Notes: a model not told the origin generated them from the sequence alone. Numbered from the stretch's first letter, positions 35,336 through 44,477 are shown. The stretch is 64,000 nt of DNA from Paraburkholderia sp. BL9I2N2 (GCF_004339745.1 NZ_SMGP01000003.1:930001-994000), one strand, 5' to 3'. Translations and numbers: made by a program.

Positions 35336-36997
35336 ATGTCCAGTCAAAGTCAGACCCAATCCCGCTGGGCCACGCGCCGTGCGGAAAAACATCGCCGCCT
35401 CGCGCAGGTTGCATCGATCGCGGATGGCATGGTGCTACCCACCGAACGCATCGTCGATGTCCTGCAGGCGCTCGTCGCCCCCGGCGACCGCGTGGTCGTC
35501 GAGGGCAACAACCAGAAACAGGCGGATTTCCTGTCGCGTTCCCTCGCGAAGGTCGATCCGGAAGTCGTCCACAACCTGCATCTCATCATTCCGAGCGTGA
35601 GCCGCGCCGAGCATCTTGATCTCTTCGAGCGCGGCATCGCCAGAAAGCTCGACTTCGCGTATGCCGGCGCGCAGAGCCTGCGCATCTCGCAGTTCCTGCA
35701 GGACGGCATCCTCGAAATCGGCGCGATCCATACCTACATCGAACTCTATGCGCGGCTCTACGTGGACCTCACGCCGAACGTCGTGCTGTGCGCCGGCTAC
35801 AAGGCGGATCGCGAAGGCAATCTGTACACGGGTCCGAGCACCGAAGACACGCCGTCGCTCGTCGAAGCCGCCGCGTTTCGCGACGGCATCGTGATCGCAC
35901 AGGTCAACGAGATCGTCGACGATCCGAAGGACCTGCCGCGCGTCGATATCCCCGGCTCGTGGATCGATTTCGTGGTGCAGGCCGACAAGCCGTTCTTCAT
36001 CGAGCCGCTCTTCACGCGCGATCCGCGCCTCATCACGCCGATCCAGGTGCTGATGGCGATGATGGCGATTCGCGGCATCTACGAGAAGCATCAGGTCCAG
36101 TCGCTCAATCACGGCATCGGCTTCAATACGGCCGCGATCGAACTGATCCTGCCAACCTACGGCGAGAAGCTGGGTCTCAAGGGCAAGATCTGCCGCCACT
36201 GGACACTCAATCCACATCCGACGCTGATCCCCGCGATCGAAACCGGCTGGGTCGACAGCGTGCACTGCTTCGGCGGCGAACTCGGCATGGAAGCCTACGT
36301 CGCGCAAAGGCCCGACATCTTCTTCACCGGCCACGACGGCTCGATGCGCTCCAATCGCACGATGTGCCAGCTCGCGGGGCAATACGCGGTGGACATGTTC
36401 ATCGGCTCCACGCTGCAGATGGATGGAGAAGGCAACTCGTCGACGGTGACGCACGGGCGGCTCACCGGCTTCGGCGGCGCGCCCAACATGGGCCACGATC
36501 CGCACGGCCGGCGCCACGCGACGCCCGCGTGGCTCGATCTGCTGCAGACGGACAGCCCGCTGGAGCGCGGCCGCAAGCTCGTGGTGCAGATGCTCGAGAC
36601 GTTCCAGGCGGGCGGCCAGCCGACCATCGTCGAATCGATCGACGCCGTCGAGGTCGGCCGCGAATCCGGCATGCCGCTCGCGCCCGTGATGATCTACGGC
36701 GACGATGTCACGCACGTGCTGACCGAGGAAGGCATCGCGTATCTCTACAAGGCGCGCTCGCTCGACCATCGCAAGGAGATGATCGCGGCCGTCTCGGGCG
36801 TCACGCCGATCGGTCTCAGGAGCGACGCAGGCAAGCTCGCGGCGCTGCGCCGCGATGGCTTCGTCGCGCTGCCCGAGGACCTCGGCATCCACCGCAGCGA
36901 AGCGAGCCGGTCGCTGCTCGCCGCGAAGAGCATGGCGGATATCGTCGACTGGTCGGACGGGCTGTACGAGCCGCCCGCACGCTTTCGGAGCTGGTAA
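35336..36997 (+). CDS. mdcA: Malonate decarboxylase alpha subunit (acetyl-S-ACP:malonate ACP transferase)
   Basis: A 553-residue MdcA: ERIVDVLQALVAPGDRVVVEGNNQKQADFL near the N-terminus, GAIHTYIELYARLYVDLTPN, FGGAPNMGHDPHGRRHATPA, and the C-terminal GIAYLYKARSLDHRKEMIAA. It transfers the acyl-carrier protein from acetate to malonate on the prosthetic-group thiol. It heads a nine-gene cluster with tight or overlapping junctions (stop overlaps the mdcB ATG at 36997). Length and sequence agree with intact family members. Confidence 0.95.
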   Translation: MSSQSQTQSRWATRRAEKHRRLAQVASIADGMVLPTERIVDVLQALVAPGDRVVVEGNNQKQADFLSRSLAKVDPEVVHNLHLIIPSVSRAEHLDLFERGIARKLDFAYAGAQSLRISQFLQDGILEIGAIHTYIELYARLYVDLTPNVVLCAGYKADREGNLYTGPSTEDTPSLVEAAAFRDGIVIAQVNEIVDDPKDLPRVDIPGSWIDFVVQADKPFFIEPLFTRDPRLITPIQVLMAMMAIRGIYEKHQVQSLNHGIGFNTAAIELILPTYGEKLGLKGKICRHWTLNPHPTLIPAIETGWVDSVHCFGGELGMEAYVAQRPDIFFTGHDGSMRSNRTMCQLAGQYAVDMFIGSTLQMDGEGNSSTVTHGRLTGFGGAPNMGHDPHGRRHATPAWLDLLQTDSPLERGRKLVVQMLETFQAGGQPTIVESIDAVEVGRESGMPLAPVMIYGDDVTHVLTEEGIAYLYKARSLDHRKEMIAAVSGVTPIGLRSDAGKLAALRRDGFVALPEDLGIHRSEASRSLLAAKSMADIVDWSDGLYEPPARFRSW

Positions 36998-37887
36998 TGC
37001 GCGAAAACCTCGCAATGAACGCGGCGCGGCCGTTGCGCCAGGCGCCGGACCTGGCCGACCGTTTCGGCGCGCATGTGGTGGAAGCGCTGATTGACGAAGT
37101 CACGCTCGCGCCGAAGCCCGGACTCGTCGATATCCACAGCCGCGGCGCGCATCTCGATCTCGACTGGAAACTGATGTGCGCATCGGCACTCGCATTGCAG
37201 CCGACGTTCGTCGAACTGGCGCGTGCAGGCATCGAAACGCAACCGCTGCTCGCGCTGCGTGAGCGCATCGGCGTAATCGGGCGCGTTGGCGAAGCGCGCA
37301 TGCTCGATGCGACCGGCGGCGTGAATACGCATCGCGGCGCGATCTGGGCGCTCGGGCTGCTCGTGACCGGCGCAGCGCGTGAACCGGCGGACCTCGCGCC
37401 GGGGGCAGTCGCCGCACGCGCCGGATCGATTGCGCGCGTGCAGGATCGCCACGCGCCCGCGCTGACCGGCAACAAGGGCGAGCAGGCGTGCCTCGACTAC
37501 AACGTCGGCGGCGCGCGCGGACAGGCGCAGGCCGGCTTTCCGCACGTCGTGGACGTCGCGCTGCCGGAACTCGTGCGTTCGCGCATGCGCGGCGACAGCG
37601 AAACGGCCGCGCGCCTGAACGCGCTGCTCGCCGTGATGGCGAGCCTCGACGACACCTGTGTGCTCGCGCGCGGCGGACCCGACGCGCTCGCCGAGATGCA
37701 GGACGGCGCGCGGAGCGTTCTGGAGCAAGGCGGCGCCGCGGCGCTCGCGGGGCGCCGCGAACTGAAGGCGCTCGACCGCCGTCTCGTCGAGCTGCACGTA
37801 TCGCCCGGGGGAGCCGCCGACCTGCTCGCCGCCACGCTCTTTCTCGACCGGCTTCAACGCGAAGCCGCTCACACGTCGAACACATAG
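36997..37887 (+). CDS. mdcB: Triphosphoribosyl-dephospho-CoA synthase
   Basis: A 296-residue CitG/MdcB-family protein; VEALIDEVTLAPKPGLVDIHSRGAH and GGVNTHRGAIWALGLL are the family signatures. It makes 2'-(5''-triphosphoribosyl)-3'-dephospho-CoA from ATP and dephospho-CoA, the precursor of the malonate decarboxylase prosthetic group. The ATG at 36997 overlaps the mdcA stop (TAATG), and this start keeps the N-terminus to a normal length. A much longer open frame upstream of it is a shadow of mdcA. Confidence 0.94.
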   Translation: MRENLAMNAARPLRQAPDLADRFGAHVVEALIDEVTLAPKPGLVDIHSRGAHLDLDWKLMCASALALQPTFVELARAGIETQPLLALRERIGVIGRVGEARMLDATGGVNTHRGAIWALGLLVTGAAREPADLAPGAVAARAGSIARVQDRHAPALTGNKGEQACLDYNVGGARGQAQAGFPHVVDVALPELVRSRMRGDSETAARLNALLAVMASLDDTCVLARGGPDALAEMQDGARSVLEQGGAAALAGRRELKALDRRLVELHVSPGGAADLLAATLFLDRLQREAAHTSNT

Positions 37888-37895
37888 GAACACAC

Positions 37896-38204
37896 ATGGA
37901 AACCATCGTCCTTGAATTCCCGGCGGGGCAACCCGTACAAGGCCGCGCGCTCGCGGGCGTCGTCGCCTCGGGCGACCTCGAAGTGCTGCTCGAAGCGAAC
38001 ACGGCGCACCGCACCGTCGTGAGCGTCACGACTTCCGTCGACGGCAAGGGCCGCCTCTGGCAGGCCGTGCTCGAACGCATCTTCGGCGACGGGTCGCTCC
38101 CCGCCGCGAAGCTCGAAATCAACGATTCGGGCGCGACGCCGGGGGTCGTGCAGATGCGCATCGGGCAGGTCTTCGAACAACTGAAATCAACCGGCGGAGC
38201 GTGA
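37896..38204 (+). CDS. mdcC: Malonate decarboxylase acyl-carrier protein (delta subunit)
   Basis: A 102-residue carrier protein: METIVLEFPAGQPVQGRALA then GVVASGDLEVLLE. The attachment serine is Ser25 in VVASGDLEV, the same position as in the Klebsiella protein. The phosphoribosyl-dephospho-CoA group linked there carries acetyl and malonyl units between subunits. ATG 37896 is chosen within a much longer open frame because family homology begins there. Its stop overlaps the mdcD start in ATGA. Confidence 0.94.
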   Translation: METIVLEFPAGQPVQGRALAGVVASGDLEVLLEANTAHRTVVSVTTSVDGKGRLWQAVLERIFGDGSLPAAKLEINDSGATPGVVQMRIGQVFEQLKSTGGA

Positions 38205-39061
38205 TGATCATGGATACACAGCAACTGCTCGAACGCCAGAGCTTCATCGAGCTCGACGCGCGCAGCCGTGCGAAGAAGCTGCTCGATGAAGGCACCTTCA
38301 GCGAACTGATCGATCCGTTCCAGCGCATCACGTCGCCATGGCTCATGCGCCAAGGCATCGTGACGCAGGCCGACGACGGCATGGTAGTCGCGAAGGGAAC
38401 CATCGACGGGAAGCCAGCCGTCGTGCTTGGCATCGATGGCGGATTCCAGGGCGGCAGCATGGGCGAGGTGTCGGCGGCGAAGATCGCGGGCAGCCTCGAA
38501 CTCGCCGCCGAGGACAACCGCAAAGGCATCCCGACGCGCGCCGTCATCCTCTTCGAAACGGGCGGCGTGCGCTTGCAGGAAGCCAATCTCGGGCTCGCCG
38601 CGATCGCGGAAATTCACGCAGGCATCGTCGACTTGCGGCGCTACCAGCCGGTGATCGGCATCACGGCCGGGCCGATCGGCTGCTATGGGGGCATGTCGAT
38701 CGCGGCGGGACTGTGCAGCTATCTGATCGGCACCCGCGAAGCGCGCCTGGGCCTCAACGGCCCGGCGGTCATCGAACAGGAAGCGGGCATCGCCGAATTC
38801 GATTCGCGCGACCGTCCGATGATCTGGAGCTTCACCGGCTGCGAGCAGCGGCATCGCACGGGACTCGTCGACGACTACGTCGCCGACGACGCCGACGCGA
38901 TCCGCGCGGCCGTCATCGAACGCTTTCGCGCGGGGCGGCCCGAGGCATGCCGCAGCGAGCGCGTCGCGGGTTTTCTGACGCGGCTTTCCGAGGTCGATCC
39001 GGGCGTGCAGGCCACGCCGGAACAGGCGGCCGCCATCTACGGCAAGGGGTTTCAGTTATGA
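38204..39061 (+). CDS. mdcD: Malonyl-S-ACP decarboxylase beta subunit
   Basis: A 285-residue protein of the carboxyltransferase (crotonase-like) fold: RSRAKKLLDEGTFSELIDPF, GGSMGEVSAAKIAGSLELA, GVRLQEANLGLAAIAEIHAG and GPIGCYGGMSIAAGLCSYL. Together with MdcE it removes CO2 from malonyl-S-ACP to regenerate acetyl-S-ACP. GGCGGAG is five bases before ATG 38204, which overlaps the mdcC stop; ATG 38210 is an alternative two codons on. Confidence 0.94.
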   Translation: MIMDTQQLLERQSFIELDARSRAKKLLDEGTFSELIDPFQRITSPWLMRQGIVTQADDGMVVAKGTIDGKPAVVLGIDGGFQGGSMGEVSAAKIAGSLELAAEDNRKGIPTRAVILFETGGVRLQEANLGLAAIAEIHAGIVDLRRYQPVIGITAGPIGCYGGMSIAAGLCSYLIGTREARLGLNGPAVIEQEAGIAEFDSRDRPMIWSFTGCEQRHRTGLVDDYVADDADAIRAAVIERFRAGRPEACRSERVAGFLTRLSEVDPGVQATPEQAAAIYGKGFQL

Positions 39062-39873
39062 GCACACAAGAGCTTTCGAAGCGCGGCGCAGTCTGGCTCG
39101 ACGCGCTCACTTACAGCGCGCCGCTGCAGGCCGGCTATCCGCCTTCGGTGCGGGTCGCCGATGCGCGGTTGGGCGACCATCCCGCGCGCTTCATCGCCGT
39201 CGTGCCCGATCCGGACAATCTGTTCCCGCGGGCACGCGGCGGCGAGGTCGGTCTCGTCGAAGGATGGGAAGTGGCGCGCGCGGTGCGTGAGGTCGTCGAT
39301 GCGGATAGCAAGCGTGGAGAAAAGCGCGCGATCGTCGCGGTGATCGACGTGGCGAGCCAGGCGTACGGCCGGCGCGAGGAAGCGTACGGCATCCACCAGG
39401 CGCTCGCCGCCGCCGCCGATGCTTACGCCAGCGCGCGTCTTGCGGGCCATCCGGTGATCGGGCTGATCGTCGGGCGCGCGATGTCGGGGGCGTTTCTCGC
39501 GCACGGCTATCAGGCCAACCGCCTCATCGCACTCGCCGATCCGAAGGTCATGGTCCACGCGATGGGCAAGGAATCGGCGGCGCGGGTCACGCTCCGCTCG
39601 GTCGCCGATCTCGAAGCGTTCACGGCGCGCGTCCCGCCGATGGCCTACGACATCGACAACTACGCATCGCTCGGGCTGCTCTGGAAACTCCTGAGCGTAA
39701 CCAACGCCGATGCGCCGACCAACGCCGATCAGACCACCGTCGAGAAGGCGCTGCAAGCCGCTTTCGACGACATCCGCAACGACCCGTCGCGCGGTCTGGA
39801 AAATCGGCTCGGCAGCGAGCACCGCGCGGCCTCCGCGACGGTTCGCCGCAAGCTGCGGGAGCAATGGCGGTAG
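39058..39873 (+). CDS. mdcE: Malonyl-S-ACP decarboxylase gamma subunit
   Basis: A 271-residue partner of MdcD, also of the carboxyltransferase fold: FIAVVPDPDNLFPRARGGEVGLVEGW, VIDVASQAYGRREEAYGIHQ and VGRAMSGAFLAHGYQANRLIAL. The ATG overlaps the mdcD stop (ATGAG at 39058). MdcD and MdcE form the decarboxylase core. In Klebsiella the electrochemical gradient is not used; the soluble type is indicated here too, because no biotin carrier or MadB-type membrane subunit is present. Confidence 0.93.
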   Translation: MSTQELSKRGAVWLDALTYSAPLQAGYPPSVRVADARLGDHPARFIAVVPDPDNLFPRARGGEVGLVEGWEVARAVREVVDADSKRGEKRAIVAVIDVASQAYGRREEAYGIHQALAAAADAYASARLAGHPVIGLIVGRAMSGAFLAHGYQANRLIALADPKVMVHAMGKESAARVTLRSVADLEAFTARVPPMAYDIDNYASLGLLWKLLSVTNADAPTNADQTTVEKALQAAFDDIRNDPSRGLENRLGSEHRAASATVRRKLREQWR

Positions 39874-39932
39874 AGCTGCACTTCTCGCACCGGCTCGTCA
39901 GAAGCCAATAAAGGTATTACAGGAGACATGAA

Positions 39933-40328
39933 ATGATCATCTATGGAACTGCACTTCTCGCGTTCTGCCATCTCGCGGGACTCTTTCTCGGCGACCTGCT
40001 CGGCGTCGCGATCGGCGTGAAGACGAACGTCGGCGGCGTCGGCATTGCGATGCTGCTGCTGATTTTCCTGAAGCTCTATCTGCAAAAGAAGGGACTGCTG
40101 CCGAAGGAAACCGAATTTGGCGTCGGCTTCTGGGGCGCCATGTACATTCCCGTCGTCGTCGCGATGGCGGCTAACCAGAACGTCGTGGCCGCGCTCAAAG
40201 GCGGCCCCGTCGCACTGCTTTCGGCATTGGGGGCTGCGGCCGTCTGCGCATGCTGCATCGCCGTTCTTTCCCGCACCGGTCGCGATAGCACGTCGTTCGT
40301 GAACGCTCCGCATCTTGAAGAAATCTGA
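39933..40328 (+). CDS. madL: Malonate transporter, MadL subunit
   Basis: A 131-residue hydrophobic protein with about four membrane segments; LAFCHLAGLFLGDLLGVAIGVKTNVGGVGIAMLLL and FWGAMYIPVVVAMAANQNVV are typical of MadL. AGGAGA precedes the ATG. With MadM it forms a two-component, Na+-linked malonate carrier. The pair sits between mdcE and mdcG, the arrangement of Pseudomonas-type clusters, in place of the single-protein MdcF of Klebsiella. Confidence 0.93.
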   Translation: MIIYGTALLAFCHLAGLFLGDLLGVAIGVKTNVGGVGIAMLLLIFLKLYLQKKGLLPKETEFGVGFWGAMYIPVVVAMAANQNVVAALKGGPVALLSALGAAAVCACCIAVLSRTGRDSTSFVNAPHLEEI

Positions 40329-40342
40329 ATCAGGAGTCAGTC

Positions 40343-41110
40343 ATGTTGCAAATTCTCGATAAAAATCTGATTCAGAACGGCCTCGTCACTGCGTTCGCGC
40401 TGGTGGGCCTCATCATGTGGGTGTCGTCGCTGATTTCGCGCAAGCTGACCTTCGGCCGCGTGCACGGCTCGGCAATCGCCATCGTAATCGGCCTAGCGCT
40501 CGCCTATGTCGGCGGCGCCTTCACCGGCGGGCAAAAAGGTATCGCCGACCTGCCGCTCTTTACCGGCATCGGTCTGATGGGCGGCGCGATGCTGCGCGAC
40601 TTCGCGATCGTCGCGACCGCGTTCGAGGTGCAGGCCACCGAGGCGCGTAAGGCGGGACTCATTGGCGTGGTGTCGCTGCTGCTCGGGACCGTGCTGCCGT
40701 TCATCGTCGGCGCGAGCATCGCGCATGCGTTCGGCTACACCGATGCTGTCAGCATGACGACCATTGGCGCGGGCGCGGTCACGTATATCGTGGGACCGGT
40801 GACGGGCGCGGCGATCGGCGCGAGCTCGGATGTGATCGCGCTCAGCATCGCGACGGGCCTCATCAAGGCTATCATCGTGATGATCGGCACGCCGCTCGCG
40901 GCCGGTTTCATGGGACTGAAGACGCCGCGCTCCGCGATGATCTTCGGCGGCCTGGCGGGCACGGTGAGCGGTGTGAGCGCGGGGCTCGCCGCGACCGATC
41001 GTCGGCTCGTGCCTTACGGGGCGCTGATCGCGACGTTCCATACGGGCGTCGGCTGCCTGCTCGGACCTTCGCTGTTGTTCTTTGCGACTAAGGCTTTGAT
41101 GGACGCTTGA
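40343..41110 (+). CDS. madM: Malonate transporter, MadM subunit
   Basis: A 255-residue membrane protein with about seven helices; GGAFTGGQKGIADLPLFTGIGLMGGAMLRDFAIVATAFE and GAVTYIVGPVTGAAIGASSDVIALSIATGL mark MadM. GGAG lies seven bases before the ATG, 14 bases after madL. It is the larger, probably translocating, subunit of the malonate carrier. Confidence 0.94.
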   Translation: MLQILDKNLIQNGLVTAFALVGLIMWVSSLISRKLTFGRVHGSAIAIVIGLALAYVGGAFTGGQKGIADLPLFTGIGLMGGAMLRDFAIVATAFEVQATEARKAGLIGVVSLLLGTVLPFIVGASIAHAFGYTDAVSMTTIGAGAVTYIVGPVTGAAIGASSDVIALSIATGLIKAIIVMIGTPLAAGFMGLKTPRSAMIFGGLAGTVSGVSAGLAATDRRLVPYGALIATFHTGVGCLLGPSLLFFATKALMDA

Positions 41111-41128
41111 TGGCCCGGGAGAATCCTC

Positions 41129-41779
41129 TTGTCTACCTCTCACGAACCGCTTCGCCCGCACGACCTCCTGTGGATCCGTGAGCGGGAGGACCTTCGTTCG
41201 ACATCGGAAGTACCTGGATGGGCTTCGCGCGAGTGGCTTTCGCACGCGCCGGTGGTCATGCGGCGCGAAGCGGTCGGCGAGCAGGGCGTGGTGCCGGTCG
41301 GGCTTCGCGGTCGTGCACGCAGTGAGCGGTTCGCCGCTCACGTGGCGCGCGAGCGCATTCGTCTCAGCGTCACGCCCGAGGCGCTCGCCAAAGGCTGCGC
41401 CTGGCGGACCAACGCCGCACTCGCGACGCTGCCCTGCGTGCGCGCACTGAGTCGCCTGGCGCCAGAACTCGACCGGCTTCGGTTGGCGTGGGGCATCACC
41501 GGCAGCGTCGGCTTTGCGCTTGCGAGCGGCGTGAGCACGCTGCGGCAGGACAGCGACCTCGATCTGCTACTGCGCGCATCGAAGCCGCTACCGCGCGACG
41601 AAGCCCGCTCGCTTTTCGCGTTGCTGCAAGCGTCGCCCGCGCGCATCGACATGCAGGTCGACACAGGCCACGGCGGGTTCGCGCTCGCGGAATGGGCCGG
41701 CAACGCGGATCGCGTTCTGCTGAAGACGGGGCGTGGCCCCTTGCTCGTATCGGATCCCTGGGTTGACGACGCATCATGA
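41129..41779 (+). CDS. mdcG: Phosphoribosyl-dephospho-CoA transferase
   Basis: A 216-residue MdcG: N-terminal RPHDLLWI, then the nucleotidyltransferase core GSVGFALASG and LRQDSDLDLLLRA with the metal-binding Asp pair. It transfers the phosphoribosyl-dephospho-CoA made by MdcB to Ser25 of MdcC with loss of pyrophosphate. The start is an unusual TTG at 41129, supported by GGGAG at 41117-41121; an ATG overlapping the madM stop is out of frame. Confidence 0.92.
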   Translation: MSTSHEPLRPHDLLWIREREDLRSTSEVPGWASREWLSHAPVVMRREAVGEQGVVPVGLRGRARSERFAAHVARERIRLSVTPEALAKGCAWRTNAALATLPCVRALSRLAPELDRLRLAWGITGSVGFALASGVSTLRQDSDLDLLLRASKPLPRDEARSLFALLQASPARIDMQVDTGHGGFALAEWAGNADRVLLKTGRGPLLVSDPWVDDAS

Positions 41780-42708
41780 GCGTACTGTTCACATTCCCCG
41801 GTCAGGGCTCGCAGCGCCCGGGCATGTTGCATGCGCTCCCGTCTCACGCCGAAGTCGCTCGAACACTGCAGGAAGCGAGCGACACGTTGGGCTACGACGT
41901 CACATCGCTCGACGACACCGATTCGCTGCGCTCTACCGTCGCGGTGCAACTTTGCGTCTTGATCGCGGGCGTCGCTCAGGCACGCGTGATGAGCGCCCGC
42001 GGCTACGAACCCGACATGGTGGCGGGGCTTTCGATCGGCGCCTATCCGGCCGCCGTGATCGCGGGCGCGCTTCAATACGCCGACGCCGTGAAGCTCGTCG
42101 AGTTGCGCGGCCACTTGATGGAACGCGCCTACCCGAGCGGCTACGGCATGACTGCGATCATCGGCATGACGCAGCGGGCGCTCGAACGACTGATCGCGCA
42201 AGTGAACAGCGAGGCCACGCCCGTGTTCCTTGCGAACATTAACGCAGAAACGCAGATGGTCGTTGCAGGAAGCGATGCTGCCATGCACCGCCTTACGACG
42301 CTCGCGATCGAATACGGGGCACAACGCTGCGAGCGTCTCGACGTGGCGACTCCTTCGCATTGCGCTTTGCTCGACGCACCCGCGGTGGCGCTCGCCGATG
42401 CCTTTGGCCAGATCACCGTACGCGCGCCTCGTATCGTGTATCTGAGCAGCAACATTGCACGCCCGCTTTTTGACGGCCCACGCATCGCGGCCGATCTTGC
42501 AGGCAACATGGCGCGGCAGGTGCGCTGGCATGACACCGTGAGGCTTGCGTGGGAACGAGGCGCGTGCCTCGCCGTCGAGATGCCGCCGGCCAACGTGCTG
42601 ACCCGGTTGAGCAGCGCGATTCTCACAGAGGGGATCGCGGTGAGTTGCAGCGAGACGGCGCTGCCGGACCTTGGCGCGCTGATCGAGCGGGAACGGGTGC
42701 GCGAGTGA
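41776..42708 (+). CDS. mdcH: Malonyl-CoA:ACP acyltransferase of malonate decarboxylase
   Basis: A 310-residue acyltransferase of the FabD fold: FTFPGQGSQRPGM at the N-terminus and nucleophile Ser86 in VAGLSIGAYPAAV. FabD normally has GHSxGE; Leu for His before the serine and Ala for Glu are the pattern seen in MdcH. It charges MdcC with malonyl from malonyl-CoA to start the cycle. ATGA overlap with mdcG at 41776. It is the last gene of the operon and ends eleven bases from the convergent mdcR stop. Confidence 0.92.
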   Translation: MSVLFTFPGQGSQRPGMLHALPSHAEVARTLQEASDTLGYDVTSLDDTDSLRSTVAVQLCVLIAGVAQARVMSARGYEPDMVAGLSIGAYPAAVIAGALQYADAVKLVELRGHLMERAYPSGYGMTAIIGMTQRALERLIAQVNSEATPVFLANINAETQMVVAGSDAAMHRLTTLAIEYGAQRCERLDVATPSHCALLDAPAVALADAFGQITVRAPRIVYLSSNIARPLFDGPRIAADLAGNMARQVRWHDTVRLAWERGACLAVEMPPANVLTRLSSAILTEGIAVSCSETALPDLGALIERERVRE

Positions 42709-42724
42709 GGCTGAAACCTCAGCC
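42709..42724. terminator. Hairpin between convergent mdcH and mdcR
   Basis: GGCTGA-AACC-TCAGCC is a perfect 6-bp stem with a 4-base loop. It begins immediately after the mdcH stop and overlaps the mdcR stop. Being symmetrical, it could serve both transcripts. There is no T-tract on either side. Confidence 0.45.
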
Positions 42725-43633
42725 AGCCCTTCTCGTGCAAAGACGGCAGACGGCCATCAGCGCCAACAGGTTCGGGTCGCGCTCGCGTGCGTGCAGAAAG
42801 CTGACACCGATTGACTGGCGCATCAGGTATTGCGGCTTGAGAGGAATGAATTGCACCTTGTCGCCGAACACGCCACGCACGCGGCCTGGTAATAGCGTAT
42901 ACCCGACCCCGCCGCTCACAAGGTTCATCAGCGAAAAAATATCGCCGACTTTCATGGTCACCTTCGGCGTGAAGTCCGCGACGCGAAATGCCTCCATAAA
43001 GCCTCGATATGTCACGAAGCCCTCGCCGAGGGAAACGAAGGTCTCGTCACGGCAGTCCCGCAAATCGACCGCTTCCTGGTTCGCGTATCGTGAACCGGCA
43101 GGCGCCGCGAAAAAGATGTCGTCTTCGAAAAGCGGGATGGAATCGACTTCGGGCTCGCCGTCCGGCAAGGCCATCAGGGCCGCATCGACGGTGCCCTGCT
43201 TCAGCTTGTCGAGCAGTTCGGCATTCGAACCGAGCACGAGTTCGACCTGGAGCGTCGGCCGCCGCACCTTGATGTCGACGACGATGTCAGGCACGGTCCT
43301 GATGGTCAGCGAGTACAGCGAGCCGATCTTCAGCCGGTCCGACGAATACCCCGCCGCCTCACGGGTCGCGTGAATGCCGGCGGACATCAGAGTGAGCACC
43401 TCTTGTGCCACATCGGCGAGCATTTGCGCCGCTTCCGTCGACCTGAGGTTGCGGCCTTCATGCCGGAACAGCGCACATCGTACGCCCTGTTCGAGCGAGT
43501 GCAGCGCTCGATGCACGCTGACCGTGCTCACGTTCAGCGCCTCGGCCGCCTTCGACAGGTTTCCGGTCTCCATGAATGCGAGCAGGACTTCCAGCTTGCG
43601 AAAGGTGATCTCATCGTCGATTCGGTCGCGCAT
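42719..43633 (-). CDS. mdcR: LysR-family regulator of malonate utilisation
   Basis: A 304-residue LysR protein: EITFRKLEVLLAFMETGNLS then KAAEALNVSTVSVHRALHSLEQ is the HTH, with the N-terminus MRDRIDDEITFRKLEVLLAF characteristic of MdcR. ATG 43633 is chosen because family similarity starts there; a TTG ten codons upstream (43663) is also open, and neither has a clear Shine-Dalgarno. It is convergent with the operon, so it must act in trans on a site near 35.3 kb. In Klebsiella, MdcR activates the operon with malonate and represses itself. Confidence 0.9.
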   Translation of the reverse strand: MRDRIDDEITFRKLEVLLAFMETGNLSKAAEALNVSTVSVHRALHSLEQGVRCALFRHEGRNLRSTEAAQMLADVAQEVLTLMSAGIHATREAAGYSSDRLKIGSLYSLTIRTVPDIVVDIKVRRPTLQVELVLGSNAELLDKLKQGTVDAALMALPDGEPEVDSIPLFEDDIFFAAPAGSRYANQEAVDLRDCRDETFVSLGEGFVTYRGFMEAFRVADFTPKVTMKVGDIFSLMNLVSGGVGYTLLPGRVRGVFGDKVQFIPLKPQYLMRQSIGVSFLHARERDPNLLALMAVCRLCTRRAG

Positions 43634-44477
43634 TTCGATCCGGGGGATGGTCAAAATTGACAATTATCGGCGCATGAGACCGCTGGACAAGTAGCGATAA
43701 CCCCGCATTCTTCGCGACAAGCGGGCGGGCATTGCTGTCGTCAAGAACCTCGGAAAATGGCTCAGGCAAAAAAAGTTTGCTCCGGCTTCGAAAACGCGAC
43801 TTTCTCGCTTCATTAATTCGATGTCGGGCATTGCGTCTCCTCCGAATGGCTTCATAAGTAATGTCCCGGACGGCTTCGTCACATGTCAAGCCACGCGCTT
43901 CGATTCGGCTCGCGCGGTTGGTCTTCGTTTTCGTAACGTAACCCGCGCGCCATCAACAGATCAAATAACCTGGATAGCGGATAGTTAGCCTCGGTGAAAA
44001 TTCAAGTCTTGCGCTTCACCCGGTGTATTCAGAAGCGGCGCTGGAGTCGAGTGGGAGCATATAGCGTCGTGCAACTGCGCGTCGCTGTTGATCCAAGAAT
44101 TTGACGAACTCGCTCGGCGACAGTTTCCGTAGATTGGACAACGACGTGTTACGTGGACCTGGCAGAGAACATCCCGGGTTTTTTAACGGCTTCCATCAAC
44201 ACTTGGGGTCCTGGATGTTGTACGTCTTAAGTGCTGATTGAACGACTATGGGTTCAGCCGCCCTAATCCTGTCGCGAACCTTGATATGCGGCTTACATTT
44301 TCCTAGAGTGAAGCTGGGCCGCATTGGGCCACAGTTACGACTAGAAATCGTGAGTTGTCCATTTTTTCGAATGCACTCTGTATGCGTCATCGGCACGGGA
44401 CTTCGCGGTGTTTTATGTAGCGCTTGACGCCCACATAGGCGTACTGATTGATTAGCAAGTCGCCGAAGGAGGATGCG
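43634..44477. other. Intergenic stretch of about 840 bases
   Basis: No gene recognised. A stop-bounded minus-strand frame at about 44025-44150 (PRNTSLSNLRKLSPSEFVKF and on) has a coding look but no start and no family match, so it may be the tail of a lost gene. The 44190-44450 part is AT-richer than its surroundings. Confidence 0.4.

Noticed and set aside
35788..36996. Plus-strand extension upstream of mdcB
   Set aside because: Family similarity and the TAATG overlap place the mdcB start at 36997; the upstream part is an alternative frame of mdcA.
35435..37015. 526-codon minus-strand frame opposite mdcA
   Set aside because: Low-complexity Arg/Asp/His translation opposite a well-conserved family gene.
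37100..38854. 584-codon minus-strand frame across mdcB to mdcD
   Set aside because: Spans three real genes on the other strand and has an Arg/Ala-rich translation.
43611..43889. 92-codon minus-strand frame upstream of mdcR
   Set aside because: Arg/Asn-rich, no domain, overlaps the mdcR N-terminal region in another frame.
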